The notes under the pieces: generated by a model
The model's database searches: none
The model's input: only the letters and a program-made list of their open reading frames with translations
What the model was told of the DNA's origin: nothing
In this document: piece after piece, positions 37,060 to 45,716 of the stretch
Layout: every line of letters begins with the position of its first letter
Position numbering within the stretch: the stretch's first letter is position 1
Made by a program: the position numbers and the translations under genes
Assembly: GCA_964419225.1 (NCBI GenBank)
Contig: CAYQPF010000006.1
Coordinates: 23,457-87,456, forward strand
Direction: 5' to 3'
Length of the DNA stretch: 64,000 nucleotides
Source of the DNA: CAYQPF01 sp964419225
GTDB lineage: Bacteria > Cloacimonadota > Cloacimonadia > Cloacimonadales > CAYQPF01

Positions 37060-38811
37060 TTACAGAATGGGTAACTTGATAAGGAATGTAGTTTTCCCGG
37101 GTTCACTTTCAAAGCTGATAGAACCATTATGTTTTTCAATTATTTTTTTTACAATATCAAGACCTAATCCTGTACCTTCGCCTTTTGGTTTAGTAGTAAA
37201 GAAAGGTTCAAAGATTTTCTCTCTAAGTTCTGGAGGAATGCCCTTACCAGTATCAGCTATATAAGTAGAAATAAAGTCATCTTCTTGACAGACTTTTACA
37301 TCAAGTACACCTTTATTATCCATAGCCTGAATGGCATTATGAATAAGATTTGTCCAAACCTGATTCAATTCATCAGGATGACAGAGAATTTGAGGCAAGT
37401 CTGGTTCAAAGAATTTATTCAGTTCTATTCCGTGTTTTATTTGATTGTAATACAAGGTCAAAACGGTATCCACACCTTCGCTGATATCGGAGCGGACAAG
37501 TTCACCTGCGTGATCATAACGAGCATAATTTTTAAGAGCAAAAACTACTTTTGAAGCTTTATCGGTGGCAGTGTTGATCGTAAGAGCACTACGTTGAATT
37601 CCAGAGAGTTTATAAACATTTTGGACAATACATTGACCTTTTTCTGATTTAAGAGTATCAAGAAACTCTTCTACACCATCGTAGATACCCATATCGACCA
37701 GAGTATCAGCCATATTATCATAGTCTGGAATTAGATTTTCTTCGAGTAAATTAGCAATAGCTCTTTTAAATTTTCTTTCATCTTTGGCAGAGGTAATGAG
37801 TTTTTTTTGTAGAGATCTGTTGAGCAATTTTTGAAAGATAATGATATCATCATTAGAGAGTGAGTCGAAGAAAAGAGGGATATTTTCCAGGGTTTGAGTC
37901 AGGTTATTGAGGATATTCCCAACCGAGGAGCGAATTGCACCTAAGGGTGTGTTTACTTCATGGGCAACCCCGGCAGTAAGATGTCCCAATGCTTCCATTT
38001 TCTGGGATTGGACTAGCTGTCTGTGTGTGTTTTGCAAATCTTCCAAAGCTTGTGAAAGTTGATCAGTTTTTTCGAGTAAGGCAGAATTTGCAGTATCTCT
38101 TTCCAGAATTCGCAATTTTATCCGGTTCATCATCCCATTGAAACCATCATAAAGAATACCAATTTCATCTTTGCGGTCATGCTCTAAAAGTGTTGAATAA
38201 TCTTCTTTCCCAGACAGTTTACGGGTTAAATCGGACAAAATTAGGATAGGTTGGGAGATACTTTTTTGGATTTTGATGGCTATCAAGTATGAAACCAGCA
38301 TAATGATCAATAAGAAGAGACACATGGTTGTAATATAGTTATGAATCTTTTTTTTCAGACCTTCGGCAGAAACCTTACAGAATATTGTGCCTATTTTAGT
38401 ACCATTACTCAGTATAGGTTGAGACAGGTAAAGAATATCCTGTTTGATAAAATTACTTGAATCCGTGATAGGGATATCAAATTTTTCATATTTTCTTTTG
38501 GACTTATAATAGGAAGCGAATACTTTTTTTTGATTGTCCAGAACCAGACACATTTTTATTTCCGGGATAGTGCTCAGTTTTTGTAAAGCTTCATCAGCGG
38601 CAGCACTATACTGGAACTCTAAGGGAGTAGTACAATATTCGGCCATGAGTTTAACAGTAACCAGCATTTGATTGATAGTATCATTTTTATAGGTTTGGAC
38701 AGTGTTGTAGATTACAAATGAGAAGCCCAGAGCCAATGCGATGAAAGTGGTTGTTTGAATGATGAGAACCAGTTTATTTTTAATTGAAAGGTCTTTAATA
38801 AATCTAAGCAT
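37060..38811 (-). CDS. Membrane sensor histidine kinase with HAMP and inserted DHp
   Basis: Two membrane spans (about 14-36 and 163-187) enclose a roughly 125-residue periplasmic sensor. HAMP follows (ISQPILILSDLTRKLSGKEDY...DEIGILYDGFNGMM), then a coiled coil and the H-box [21 protein letters not shown]. The same ~130-residue DHp insertion as in the kinase at 29983 precedes the ATPase domain ([11 protein letters not shown]). The frame opens at a TTG that overlaps the TGA of the TonB receptor gene; ATG 38811 is a likelier start. Membership in the receptor/YfiR-like group suggests it senses something linked to the outer-membrane receptor. Confidence 0.93.
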   Translation of the reverse strand: MLRFIKDLSIKNKLVLIIQTTTFIALALGFSFVIYNTVQTYKNDTINQMLVTVKLMAEYCTTPLEFQYSAAADEALQKLSTIPEIKMCLVLDNQKKVFASYYKSKRKYEKFDIPITDSSNFIKQDILYLSQPILSNGTKIGTIFCKVSAEGLKKKIHNYITTMCLFLLIIMLVSYLIAIKIQKSISQPILILSDLTRKLSGKEDYSTLLEHDRKDEIGILYDGFNGMMNRIKLRILERDTANSALLEKTDQLSQALEDLQNTHRQLVQSQKMEALGHLTAGVAHEVNTPLGAIRSSVGNILNNLTQTLENIPLFFDSLSNDDIIIFQKLLNRSLQKKLITSAKDERKFKRAIANLLEENLIPDYDNMADTLVDMGIYDGVEEFLDTLKSEKGQCIVQNVYKLSGIQRSALTINTATDKASKVVFALKNYARYDHAGELVRSDISEGVDTVLTLYYNQIKHGIELNKFFEPDLPQILCHPDELNQVWTNLIHNAIQAMDNKGVLDVKVCQEDDFISTYIADTGKGIPPELREKIFEPFFTTKPKGEGTGLGLDIVKKIIEKHNGSISFESEPGKTTFLIKLPIL

Positions 38812-38813
38812 AA

Positions 38814-40976
38814 TCAAAACTTGTATGTGTAGCCGAAGAGGGCATTAAAGTAGATGTTGTCAGTAAAAGGATACTCTCTATGTTTACCTTGCAGGTTTTT
38901 CAGAGCAAGTGAAATAGTATGATGTTGATTCAAGTTATAATTACAGTTAAGATTTAATTGATGATATGGTTCTATACGAGTGCGTAAGTACGACAATAAT
39001 CCAAAGAAATCGAAATCCTGTTTGGTATAGTAAAGATGCTGCCAAAAGAGATTCATTTTTGACCAAGGCTTGATATCAAGAGTGTATCCGAGCATAAGAT
39101 CTGGTGTTGATTCGGGAAGAAACCCGGTATATTCTAAGTTGGCAATTGAGTTTTTTTCTTTTGTTTGCTGGGCCATACCGTAGATTTTCAACTTAGCATT
39201 GGAAGAGTATTTATAAGAAAAAGTAAAATTAATTCCGGATTGATAAACCCGCAGATTTTCTTGTTCAGACATAGTCAGAGGAATTGTTTCTACCGTATAT
39301 AAATAATTATCCTGATCATCATAGACAGGTTCAATGATACTGGGTGTGCTTTGAACAAAATTGGAGAAATGAGTCAAGGTAGTCATGAAGATATCACAAT
39401 CCAGGGTGGCAGAAGGATTAATTTTGGCACGCATGCCGAAATCCACAGTTACATTTGTTAAAAATGGCAAATCGGGGTTTCCTTGAAAAACTACAGCCGC
39501 AAGAGTATCACCGGTCACAGAATGTGGATCGAAATACATGGTAGAAGCCTTGCCGACGAAAGAATCGATCATGAAGGGTGTTCTGAATGCTTTTGATAAA
39601 ATAACTCTATACAGATTATCTTTACTGGCTCTGTAAGTAAAGCCTGCTTCGTAGGAATTAGCAACATGGTCATTTAGATTATAATTATCATCCCGGGTAC
39701 CGAAAATAAGTCTCCATTTGTTATTGAGAGGAACATCAATTAAACAGGAGGCTGACTGTGAAATAATGCTCTTAGTTTTATCAGGTATATTTCTATTTTC
39801 ATCGAACATCGTATCTGTCATCAAACCTGCAGCATATTTGGCTACTCTTTGCGTAAGCCCTGGTCTGATAAAGATGCCTAACAATTCAAAGGGATACTCT
39901 ATTGTACTGTCATAATTGAAATAATCATAACGATTCCAGTAATAATTATTATCGTGTCTGCCATGATTTATGGTTTGCTGAAAGAGAAAGTTTTTGTAAC
40001 TACCATACAAGTTGATATAATGCCCTTCAGATTCATATTCGGAAAGTGGAGTGCAGAAATTGTTATAGAAGGTTTTTTGACTTTTTGCATGATGAAAACC
40101 CCAGTCCAAACTCACATAATCAGCATCATTAAAATTATAACGGGAAAAGACATTAATAGCTCCTTTTTCTAAAGATAGCTCAGGATTTTCATACTTAATG
40201 TTAAAAAAATCAAAAAAATCATGGCCTTCAGGGCAATACATTAAAGAGGAAACATCTTCAATATCTGTATATTGTTCAAATTTTTGAGAGTAATACTTAC
40301 TATCGATACGAGATTGTCTCTGCATATTAGCTGTCAGAGCAATCATAAATTTGTCATTGCTGTTGTATTCGAGGTTGATGTTGGTTGCCCCGGATTGTGC
40401 ACTATTTCCTTTAACATTTGAATAAAAATGCAAACCTGGTTCTTTACTGTGAGAAGTAATAATGTTAATCACACCAGCCATGGCATTGGGACCATACAAA
40501 GCAGATGCCGGACCTCGCACAATTTCAATACGTTCAATATCTGTCAAATCAACACCCAGCATTTCCCAAAAAGTCCCTCCACTGAAATAATCATAGACGA
40601 CTCGGTTATCGATCATAACCAGGATGATTGTGCAGGTGGGAGTAGGCATCATGAAGCTGGTAGTTGCTGTATCAAACCCACGAATCTGAACATCATAATT
40701 TCCCGGGGTTTGTTCACGCACTATTAAACCTGGAGCAAGTCTCAAGGCCTCAGGTATAGAGGAAGCACCAGAATTCAGGATTTCTTCTTTTTTGATGATG
40801 GTGACATCCAGGGGAGTTTCAAACAAATCTTCAGGTGTCTTTGAAGCTGTTGTCACAATATCGGTATTAATTAGCTCTTCAAGGCTCATATCAAGATAGA
40901 CATCTTCAGAACACCAAATCAGACAGAAGGGAATATAAGTAATCAGGAAAACTAAAATAAAAATATTTTTATTCAT
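38814..40976 (-). CDS. TonB-dependent outer-membrane receptor
   Basis: A signal peptide (MNKNIFILVFLITYIPFCLIW) precedes a short extension (LDMSLEELINTDIVTTASKTPEDLFETP) typical just before the plug. The plug follows (IPEALRLAPGLIVREQTPGNYDVQIRGF, IDNRVVYD, DIERIEIVRGPASALYGPNAMAGVINII), then a beta barrel of about 550 residues ending in FNALFGYTYKF with a C-terminal aromatic. It imports, or signals on, an unknown ligand using TonB energy. The start at 40976 is seven bases after the YfiR-like stop; a longer in-frame start at 41030 overlaps that gene and lacks a signal peptide at its N-terminus. Confidence 0.93.
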   Translation of the reverse strand: MNKNIFILVFLITYIPFCLIWCSEDVYLDMSLEELINTDIVTTASKTPEDLFETPLDVTIIKKEEILNSGASSIPEALRLAPGLIVREQTPGNYDVQIRGFDTATTSFMMPTPTCTIILVMIDNRVVYDYFSGGTFWEMLGVDLTDIERIEIVRGPASALYGPNAMAGVINIITSHSKEPGLHFYSNVKGNSAQSGATNINLEYNSNDKFMIALTANMQRQSRIDSKYYSQKFEQYTDIEDVSSLMYCPEGHDFFDFFNIKYENPELSLEKGAINVFSRYNFNDADYVSLDWGFHHAKSQKTFYNNFCTPLSEYESEGHYINLYGSYKNFLFQQTINHGRHDNNYYWNRYDYFNYDSTIEYPFELLGIFIRPGLTQRVAKYAAGLMTDTMFDENRNIPDKTKSIISQSASCLIDVPLNNKWRLIFGTRDDNYNLNDHVANSYEAGFTYRASKDNLYRVILSKAFRTPFMIDSFVGKASTMYFDPHSVTGDTLAAVVFQGNPDLPFLTNVTVDFGMRAKINPSATLDCDIFMTTLTHFSNFVQSTPSIIEPVYDDQDNYLYTVETIPLTMSEQENLRVYQSGINFTFSYKYSSNAKLKIYGMAQQTKEKNSIANLEYTGFLPESTPDLMLGYTLDIKPWSKMNLFWQHLYYTKQDFDFFGLLSYLRTRIEPYHQLNLNCNYNLNQHHTISLALKNLQGKHREYPFTDNIYFNALFGYTYKF

Positions 40977-40983
40977 AATAAAC

Positions 40984-41487
40984 TCATTTATAAACCTTGG
41001 CAATTTGTAGAATATTGGGTGATAAGTCATGACCTTCTTTCTCCAAGGTCGATATATTTATAAAAACACGTGGTAAATCTTGTACTAATCCAAGTCCAAT
41101 TGTGATTTCTCCTTTTTCTGTGGACTTAGATACTCCGGCTATGGAGAGTTTTTTGTAATCTCGATATGAACTTGCTAAGTAGGTCAAATTGGGCATAAAG
41201 TAAATAACATCATAGTTGGAAATATTTGTACTTAGTTTTTCAACTGTTGAACAACCTACCTCAAAGGAAGCTTTTCGAAACACATTGAGACATTCGTCTT
41301 TTAATTTTGAGGTGGAATTATCATAAACAACAAGTAAACGAACTTTGTCTTTATCTTTCAGGCTGTTGTCATGAGAAATTATTTTTGCGAATAAAGCTGC
41401 CTGAATTCGCATAGGTATAACCATATTATCACTCGAAAGTGATAGAGAATAGAAAAGCAACAAGATCATTAACAAATAATTTTTCAT
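40984..41487 (-). CDS. YfiR-like (DUF4154) periplasmic protein
   Basis: A signal peptide (KNYLLMILLLFYSLSLSS) precedes 145 residues with the YfiR/DUF4154 pattern. These include an N-terminal VIPMRIQAALFAKII helix, a strand of the ITIGLGLVQDLPRVFINIS type and the ending LSPNILQIAKVY. YfiR-type proteins are periplasmic regulators of membrane signalling proteins and often precede TonB receptors and kinases. It is the first gene of the receptor/kinase/receiver group. Similarity is to the family in general, and the N-terminal half is divergent. Confidence 0.72.
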   Translation of the reverse strand: MKNYLLMILLLFYSLSLSSDNMVIPMRIQAALFAKIISHDNSLKDKDKVRLLVVYDNSTSKLKDECLNVFRKASFEVGCSTVEKLSTNISNYDVIYFMPNLTYLASSYRDYKKLSIAGVSKSTEKGEITIGLGLVQDLPRVFINISTLEKEGHDLSPNILQIAKVYK

Positions 41488-41572
41488 AATTAATCAACCT
41501 TTTTTAAAAGTGATTATTCTTATATTATTTGTCAAGCATAAAAGCTGCAATAGTTAAACTGGTTATTCCAGG

Positions 41573-42529
41573 TTATAGAGACATCTCCATATAAATTCCA
41601 CTCTTGGCTCGAGCATATCTTCCTAAATCATGATTTTCGGTTACAGAAATCGTAAAACCTAATTTTTTATACAAAGCCATAGCCTTTTCCAGTTTGAGAT
41701 CACTCGTTAAAACTATTTTATGTGCTTCCATCTCTCTGGCCTTTTCAATCACTGCATTGGCTAATCTATGACCTATCTTTCTGCCCTGATACTTTTCTGT
41801 GACGGCCATTTTGGACAGCATATAGGTTTTATCATCTACTTTTTCCAAAGCAACTGTTCCGACGATTTGTCCCTTATACTCCGCAAATAAAATGAATCCG
41901 CCTTTGTCTATTATTTCAGATTGAGGATTGGACAATATTTGAGCATCACCTTCTTCTATCTGAAAATACTTTTCCAGCCATTCATTATTTAATTGTCGAA
42001 ATGAATTCTGATAGATACTTTGGTAATCGCGAATAATTATGGAATCTTGGCTCTTTACCAGCTCTTTAAAACGTTGATGAATTTCCTTTTTGTCTAAGGC
42101 TGCTTCCAATTTATCCAAGAGTGAAATCATGTCAGTATCAATTTCTTCGAAAAGTTCCTGGGTTATATTGTAAAATCTTTCCCAGATTGGCTCCAATTCC
42201 TGGAATAAGATTTTTCCTTTGTATGTTACGGTTAACAAGCGTTTCCTACTATCCTGAGTGCTGTCTTTTGATTTGAGAAGGTTTGCCTTGATCATGGCAT
42301 TTGTTATCTTGATAACTGCAGGATGACTATATTTCATTAAGTGGGCAATTTCCGTTACAGACATCGGTTTTCCTGTCTTAGAAAGGAGGTGAAAGACAGG
42401 AAACCAATGTGCTTCAAAATTTATTCCTAAATTCTTATAGACCAATATAGCACTAGCCATGATCCGCTCTGATACTCGTTTTAATCTGGATCCAAAACCT
42501 AAGGTGCCTAACTGATCAATATATGACAT
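41573..42529 (-). CDS. MarR regulator fused to a GNAT acetyltransferase
   Basis: Residues 1-150 are a MarR winged helix (GKPMSVTEIAHLMKYSHPAVIKITNAMIKANLL for the recognition part, then the wing RKRLLTVTYKG). Residues 160-318 are a GNAT domain with the acetyl-CoA motif TEKYQGRKIGHRLANAVIEKA. This bifunctional layout is known. The ATG overlaps the S41 peptidase stop (TAATG), so they are coupled. A palindrome at 43943-43954 upstream of the operon could be its own operator. Confidence 0.93.
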   Translation of the reverse strand: MSYIDQLGTLGFGSRLKRVSERIMASAILVYKNLGINFEAHWFPVFHLLSKTGKPMSVTEIAHLMKYSHPAVIKITNAMIKANLLKSKDSTQDSRKRLLTVTYKGKILFQELEPIWERFYNITQELFEEIDTDMISLLDKLEAALDKKEIHQRFKELVKSQDSIIIRDYQSIYQNSFRQLNNEWLEKYFQIEEGDAQILSNPQSEIIDKGGFILFAEYKGQIVGTVALEKVDDKTYMLSKMAVTEKYQGRKIGHRLANAVIEKAREMEAHKIVLTSDLKLEKAMALYKKLGFTISVTENHDLGRYARAKSGIYMEMSL

Positions 42530-43884
42530 TATTTCGTCCTTTCGTTCCTACTGCTTCTTCCATCATCATACATTCCCTCCAAAGCTATGACTTTATCTTT
42601 TTCAATAACAAATTTGAGTCTAAAATAGTCAACATCATTAAATCTGAAAATGTCTTTTGTCATAGGAATCATTTTGATCTTTGGAAAACCCTCTCTCTGA
42701 TAATAAAGCTCTCCGTTTTCTAAGGTAATATGTCTGGGACCATAAACACCAACAAAAGCTTTCATCGCTGTTTTATCAAGAACAACTGGATTCTCTTTAG
42801 CCTTCAAAGCTTCTATTGCCCATTGGTATAATGCCTTTTCTTTAGGTGATTCCTGTTTACTAATTTGTTTTTCATAGGATAACATAAGTGCTTTATCCAG
42901 AGCTTTCTCAGGCGTTGTTTCATAATCGGGTTTTACTCCTACACCTTCCCAATTGGTCTTCGTTATAGGATTTATTGCTCTGCCAAAAGCAATATTGGCC
43001 ATAAATTTGTCTGTCAAAATAAATTGCTCTATCGGATGAGCTCCTCCACCTGTGGTTTCACCAACTATCGTTGCTCTTTTCAAATTCTTGAGATTATAGG
43101 TAAATTCCTCAGCTCCGGAAAAGGTATATTTACTGGTTAATACATATATATCCCAATCTGGTCTTGTTTTCCCGGGGACAAAAGGTAAAGTATAGGTATA
43201 TTCCATTGAGTCTGTCGGTCTGTAGTAGAATGTGTTCAATGCTTTATTTGCACTGTTTTCGAAAAAATAACTGGTTAATAACTGAATCATAGAAGGATAT
43301 CCTCCCCCATTTTCTGTCAGATCTATTATCAGAGCATCTGTATTTATCAAAAAGGTCATTGCAGCTACGGCTGTTTCAAAAGCTTCCTTACTTGTTTCAA
43401 AACTATTGAACTTCAAATAACCCACATTACCTTTAAGAATTTTTATTTCCTTAAACCCGTAATTATTTTTTCGATCTAAATAAGCCTGACGTTTGGCATA
43501 ATCTTCTGTTTTGTTCTTAGCATCGTTCTTAAGCAAAGCTATTGACTCCGGATCAAACGTAACACTAAGATGCCTGTCATTAGTTAAAGATCTGATATCT
43601 TCTGTTAATTTGACAGCTAAAGCTTTAGGATCAGTTATAGTATTATAAATGCCTTCCTGAAGATTTTTCTTCAGTAAATCACTAACCTCTTTTCCCTTTT
43701 CGGGGAACACATAATTTTTAAACATTTGTAGAGAGAGTGAATCAACCACTTGAACTATCTCTTTTTTTTCCAAAAGTGCCGGCTTTTCTACTGCTGTTAG
43801 ATTTGAAAATATTCCAAAAACTGTTACAACGAATACTAAAATCAAAATAATCTGACTTTTTCCTGAATTATTTACTGCCTTCAT
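42529..43884 (-). CDS. S41-family (C-terminal processing-like) peptidase, exported
   Basis: An N-terminal hydrophobic segment (SQIILILVFVVTVFGIFSNLTAV) serves as signal peptide or anchor. The S41 core includes VGYLKFNSFET, IIDLTENGGGYPS, the serine nucleophile in KYTFSGAEEF (about residue 260) and VGETTGGGAHP. No PDZ domain is visible. A ~100-residue C-terminal domain follows, as in tail-specific/IRBP-like members. GGAGG is spaced for ATG 43884 rather than 43896. It is coupled to the downstream MarR-GNAT gene. Confidence 0.9.
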   Translation of the reverse strand: MKAVNNSGKSQIILILVFVVTVFGIFSNLTAVEKPALLEKKEIVQVVDSLSLQMFKNYVFPEKGKEVSDLLKKNLQEGIYNTITDPKALAVKLTEDIRSLTNDRHLSVTFDPESIALLKNDAKNKTEDYAKRQAYLDRKNNYGFKEIKILKGNVGYLKFNSFETSKEAFETAVAAMTFLINTDALIIDLTENGGGYPSMIQLLTSYFFENSANKALNTFYYRPTDSMEYTYTLPFVPGKTRPDWDIYVLTSKYTFSGAEEFTYNLKNLKRATIVGETTGGGAHPIEQFILTDKFMANIAFGRAINPITKTNWEGVGVKPDYETTPEKALDKALMLSYEKQISKQESPKEKALYQWAIEALKAKENPVVLDKTAMKAFVGVYGPRHITLENGELYYQREGFPKIKMIPMTKDIFRFNDVDYFRLKFVIEKDKVIALEGMYDDGRSSRNERTK

Positions 43885-43924
43885 GCTTGCCTCCATTTAA
43901 CTATTAATAAGTCACTTAAATACA

Positions 43925-43954
43925 TTTATACAATACATTCATGTAACTGGTTAC
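43925..43954 (-). promoter_or_regulatory. Promoter and palindrome of the S41-MarR operon
   Basis: On the minus strand TATAAA (43930-43925) is a likely -10. The GTAAC/GTTAC inverted repeat (43943-43954) covers the -35 position, as expected for a repressor site. The -35 itself does not match consensus. Confidence 0.4.
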
Positions 43955-44084
43955 GTTAATAATTAATCTATAAATCTTGGCAAGATTTATTTCAGTATAG
44001 ATTCTTGAGCCACTCTAAAAAACACTAAATAGCCAAAAAATAGCACAAGAATCACAAAAGAAATAAAAAGCAACTTTAAGAGTT

Positions 44085-44105
44085 TTAACCCGAACTGTGC
44101 AGTAG
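44085..44105. repeat. Solo end of the 172-base element
   Basis: TTAACCCGAACTGTGCAGTAG-type word just beyond the comF stop, followed by ATCCGGGTTTAA, so a short AACCCG/CGGGTT stem could form. There is no T-run. Confidence 0.4.
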
Positions 44106-44118
44106 AATCCGGGTTTAA

Positions 44119-44826
44119 TCATGCATGAGCCAAAGTGAAAACAGTGATTGAAGCCGGGGAATATTCTTTAATTACTTTTGCCAGGGAGTTAACCGTTGCT
44201 CCGGTTGTGAAAACATCATCAACAATCAGAATATGCTTATTTTGAATAGTTTCTTTACTTTTTACGCCGAAAATATTCTCTACATTGGATTTCCTGTCTT
44301 CTTTTTTTTGAGTTGTTTGAGTTTGGGTATATTTCGTTCGTACTATACATTTTGTACAGCAAATTAGGCCAAATTTTGCACATAGTTCCACTGAGATTAT
44401 CTCTGCCTGATTAAAGCCCCGTTCTCTTTGTTTCACGGTATGGAGAGGCACAGGTATGACTAAATCTATGTTTTTCAGAAAGGTAAATTTTTCTAATTTA
44501 TATTGTCCAATTTCAAATAACAGGGGTACCACTTTTGCGATTTCCGAGTATTTTAACAGATGGATCAATTCTTTCATTTGTCTATTGTATTTAAAAAGAT
44601 GGTAAGAAGCGTCGAAATAAATAGGTTGAGTTTTATCTATTTGTTCCACCAAGCCCTGGTCTTCATTTGCAGAATATAATTCCAGACCATCGAGACAGGT
44701 GGAACAAATAACTTTATTATTTTCTGTTTTTCTGTTGCAAATAAAACAGAAACAGGGAATGAAAAGATTTAGAATATTACTAAGATTTGAAATAATTTTC
44801 CATGGATGCAAAAATAAATTTACCAT
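44119..44826 (-). CDS. comF: ComF family protein
   Basis: A 235-residue cytoplasmic protein. An N-terminal zinc knuckle (CFCFIC...ICSTCL) precedes the double-zinc/PRTase-like fold. The family segments VPVPLHTVKQRERGFNQAE and the phosphoribosyl-binding-like HILIVDDVFTTGATVNSLAKV are present. ComF proteins aid DNA uptake or DNA handling. Its ATG at 44826 overlaps the end of purQ by 47 bases; no later ATG precedes the zinc motif. Confidence 0.93.
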   Translation of the reverse strand: MVNLFLHPWKIISNLSNILNLFIPCFCFICNRKTENNKVICSTCLDGLELYSANEDQGLVEQIDKTQPIYFDASYHLFKYNRQMKELIHLLKYSEIAKVVPLLFEIGQYKLEKFTFLKNIDLVIPVPLHTVKQRERGFNQAEIISVELCAKFGLICCTKCIVRTKYTQTQTTQKKEDRKSNVENIFGVKSKETIQNKHILIVDDVFTTGATVNSLAKVIKEYSPASITVFTLAHA

Positions 44827-45469
44827 CCTGGCTTCCTACAATATCTTCTGCCGCTCTTTCCGGATGAGGCATCATACCCAGAATATTGCCTTCTTTATTG
44901 ATTATACCGGCAATATTATTGATAGCACCATTCGGATTAGCTTCACGGGTGATTTTACCTTCAGCATCACAATATTGGAAAACGATCTGGTTATTAGCAA
45001 TCAGTTCATTTAAGCCATCTTCACCGATAAAGTAATTTCCTTCTTTATGTGCAATAGGAATATCTATTACTTGCCCGGTATTCAGTTGATTGGTAAAAGG
45101 AGTAGTATTATTTGTAACACTTAGAAACTGGTGCTGACAAATAAACTGCATCGATTCATTGACCATCAAAGTTCCAGGAAGAAGACCGCACTCTGTCAGA
45201 ATTTGAAAACCATTGCATATACCTATTATTAATCCGCCTTTATTCCCGAATTCGATTACTTCCTGAATAATGGGAGAAAATTTGGCTATTGCTCCACATC
45301 TGAGATAATCTCCATAAGAAAATCCTCCAGGTATGATAACAAGATCAGGATTCTTTAAATCACTGTCTTTGTGCCAGATAAACTGTACTTCATGGTTTCT
45401 GATAGAAGGAATATGAAAACTATCATGATCGCAATTAGACCCTGGAAAAGTTATTACGCTGACTCTCAT
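44780..45469 (-). CDS. purQ: Phosphoribosylformylglycinamidine synthase, glutaminase subunit
   Basis: PurQ supplies ammonia from glutamine for FGAM synthesis, step 4 of purine synthesis. Features are VITFPGSNCDHD at the start, PGGFSYGDYLRCGA, the nucleophile GICNGFQIL (Cys near residue 83) and GMMPHPERA with the catalytic His and Glu. Its ATG overlaps the purS stop by four bases. The partner purL is not in the window. Confidence 0.97.
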   Translation of the reverse strand: MRVSVITFPGSNCDHDSFHIPSIRNHEVQFIWHKDSDLKNPDLVIIPGGFSYGDYLRCGAIAKFSPIIQEVIEFGNKGGLIIGICNGFQILTECGLLPGTLMVNESMQFICQHQFLSVTNNTTPFTNQLNTGQVIDIPIAHKEGNYFIGEDGLNELIANNQIVFQYCDAEGKITREANPNGAINNIAGIINKEGNILGMMPHPERAAEDIVGSQDGKFIFASMENYFKS

Positions 45470-45714
45470 TTTTCCTCGATCTCATAATAATAGGTTTCTG
45501 TATTGGGATTGGCTAATACTTTATTACAAATACTTTCCACATCTTGTTTAACTTTTTCCTTATCCTTATTATCGAAATCCAATTCGATGAACTTGCTAAT
45601 TCTGGTATTGGATATTTCATTGTATCCCAAAGTCTTAAGTGCATTTTCCACAGTCTTACCCTGAGGATCTAAAACACTGGGTTTTAGAGTTACATAAATT
45701 TTTACTTTGTACAT
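45466..45714 (-). CDS. purS: Phosphoribosylformylglycinamidine synthase subunit PurS
   Basis: 82 residues of the PurS fold (VKIYVTLKPSVLDPQGKTVENALKTLGY). It bridges PurQ and the small PurL in the three-part enzyme. Overlap of four bases with purQ shows coupling. Confidence 0.96.
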   Translation of the reverse strand: MYKVKIYVTLKPSVLDPQGKTVENALKTLGYNEISNTRISKFIELDFDNKDKEKVKQDVESICNKVLANPNTETYYYEIEEK

Positions 45715-45716
45715 TT

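Noticed and set aside
40984..41030. Longer TonB receptor start at 41030
   Set aside because: It overlaps the YfiR-like gene and would bury the signal peptide; 40976 is better.
44085..44118. Terminator after comF
   Set aside because: The AACCCG/CGGGTT stem has a 17-base loop and no T-run; it matches the end of the repeat element better.
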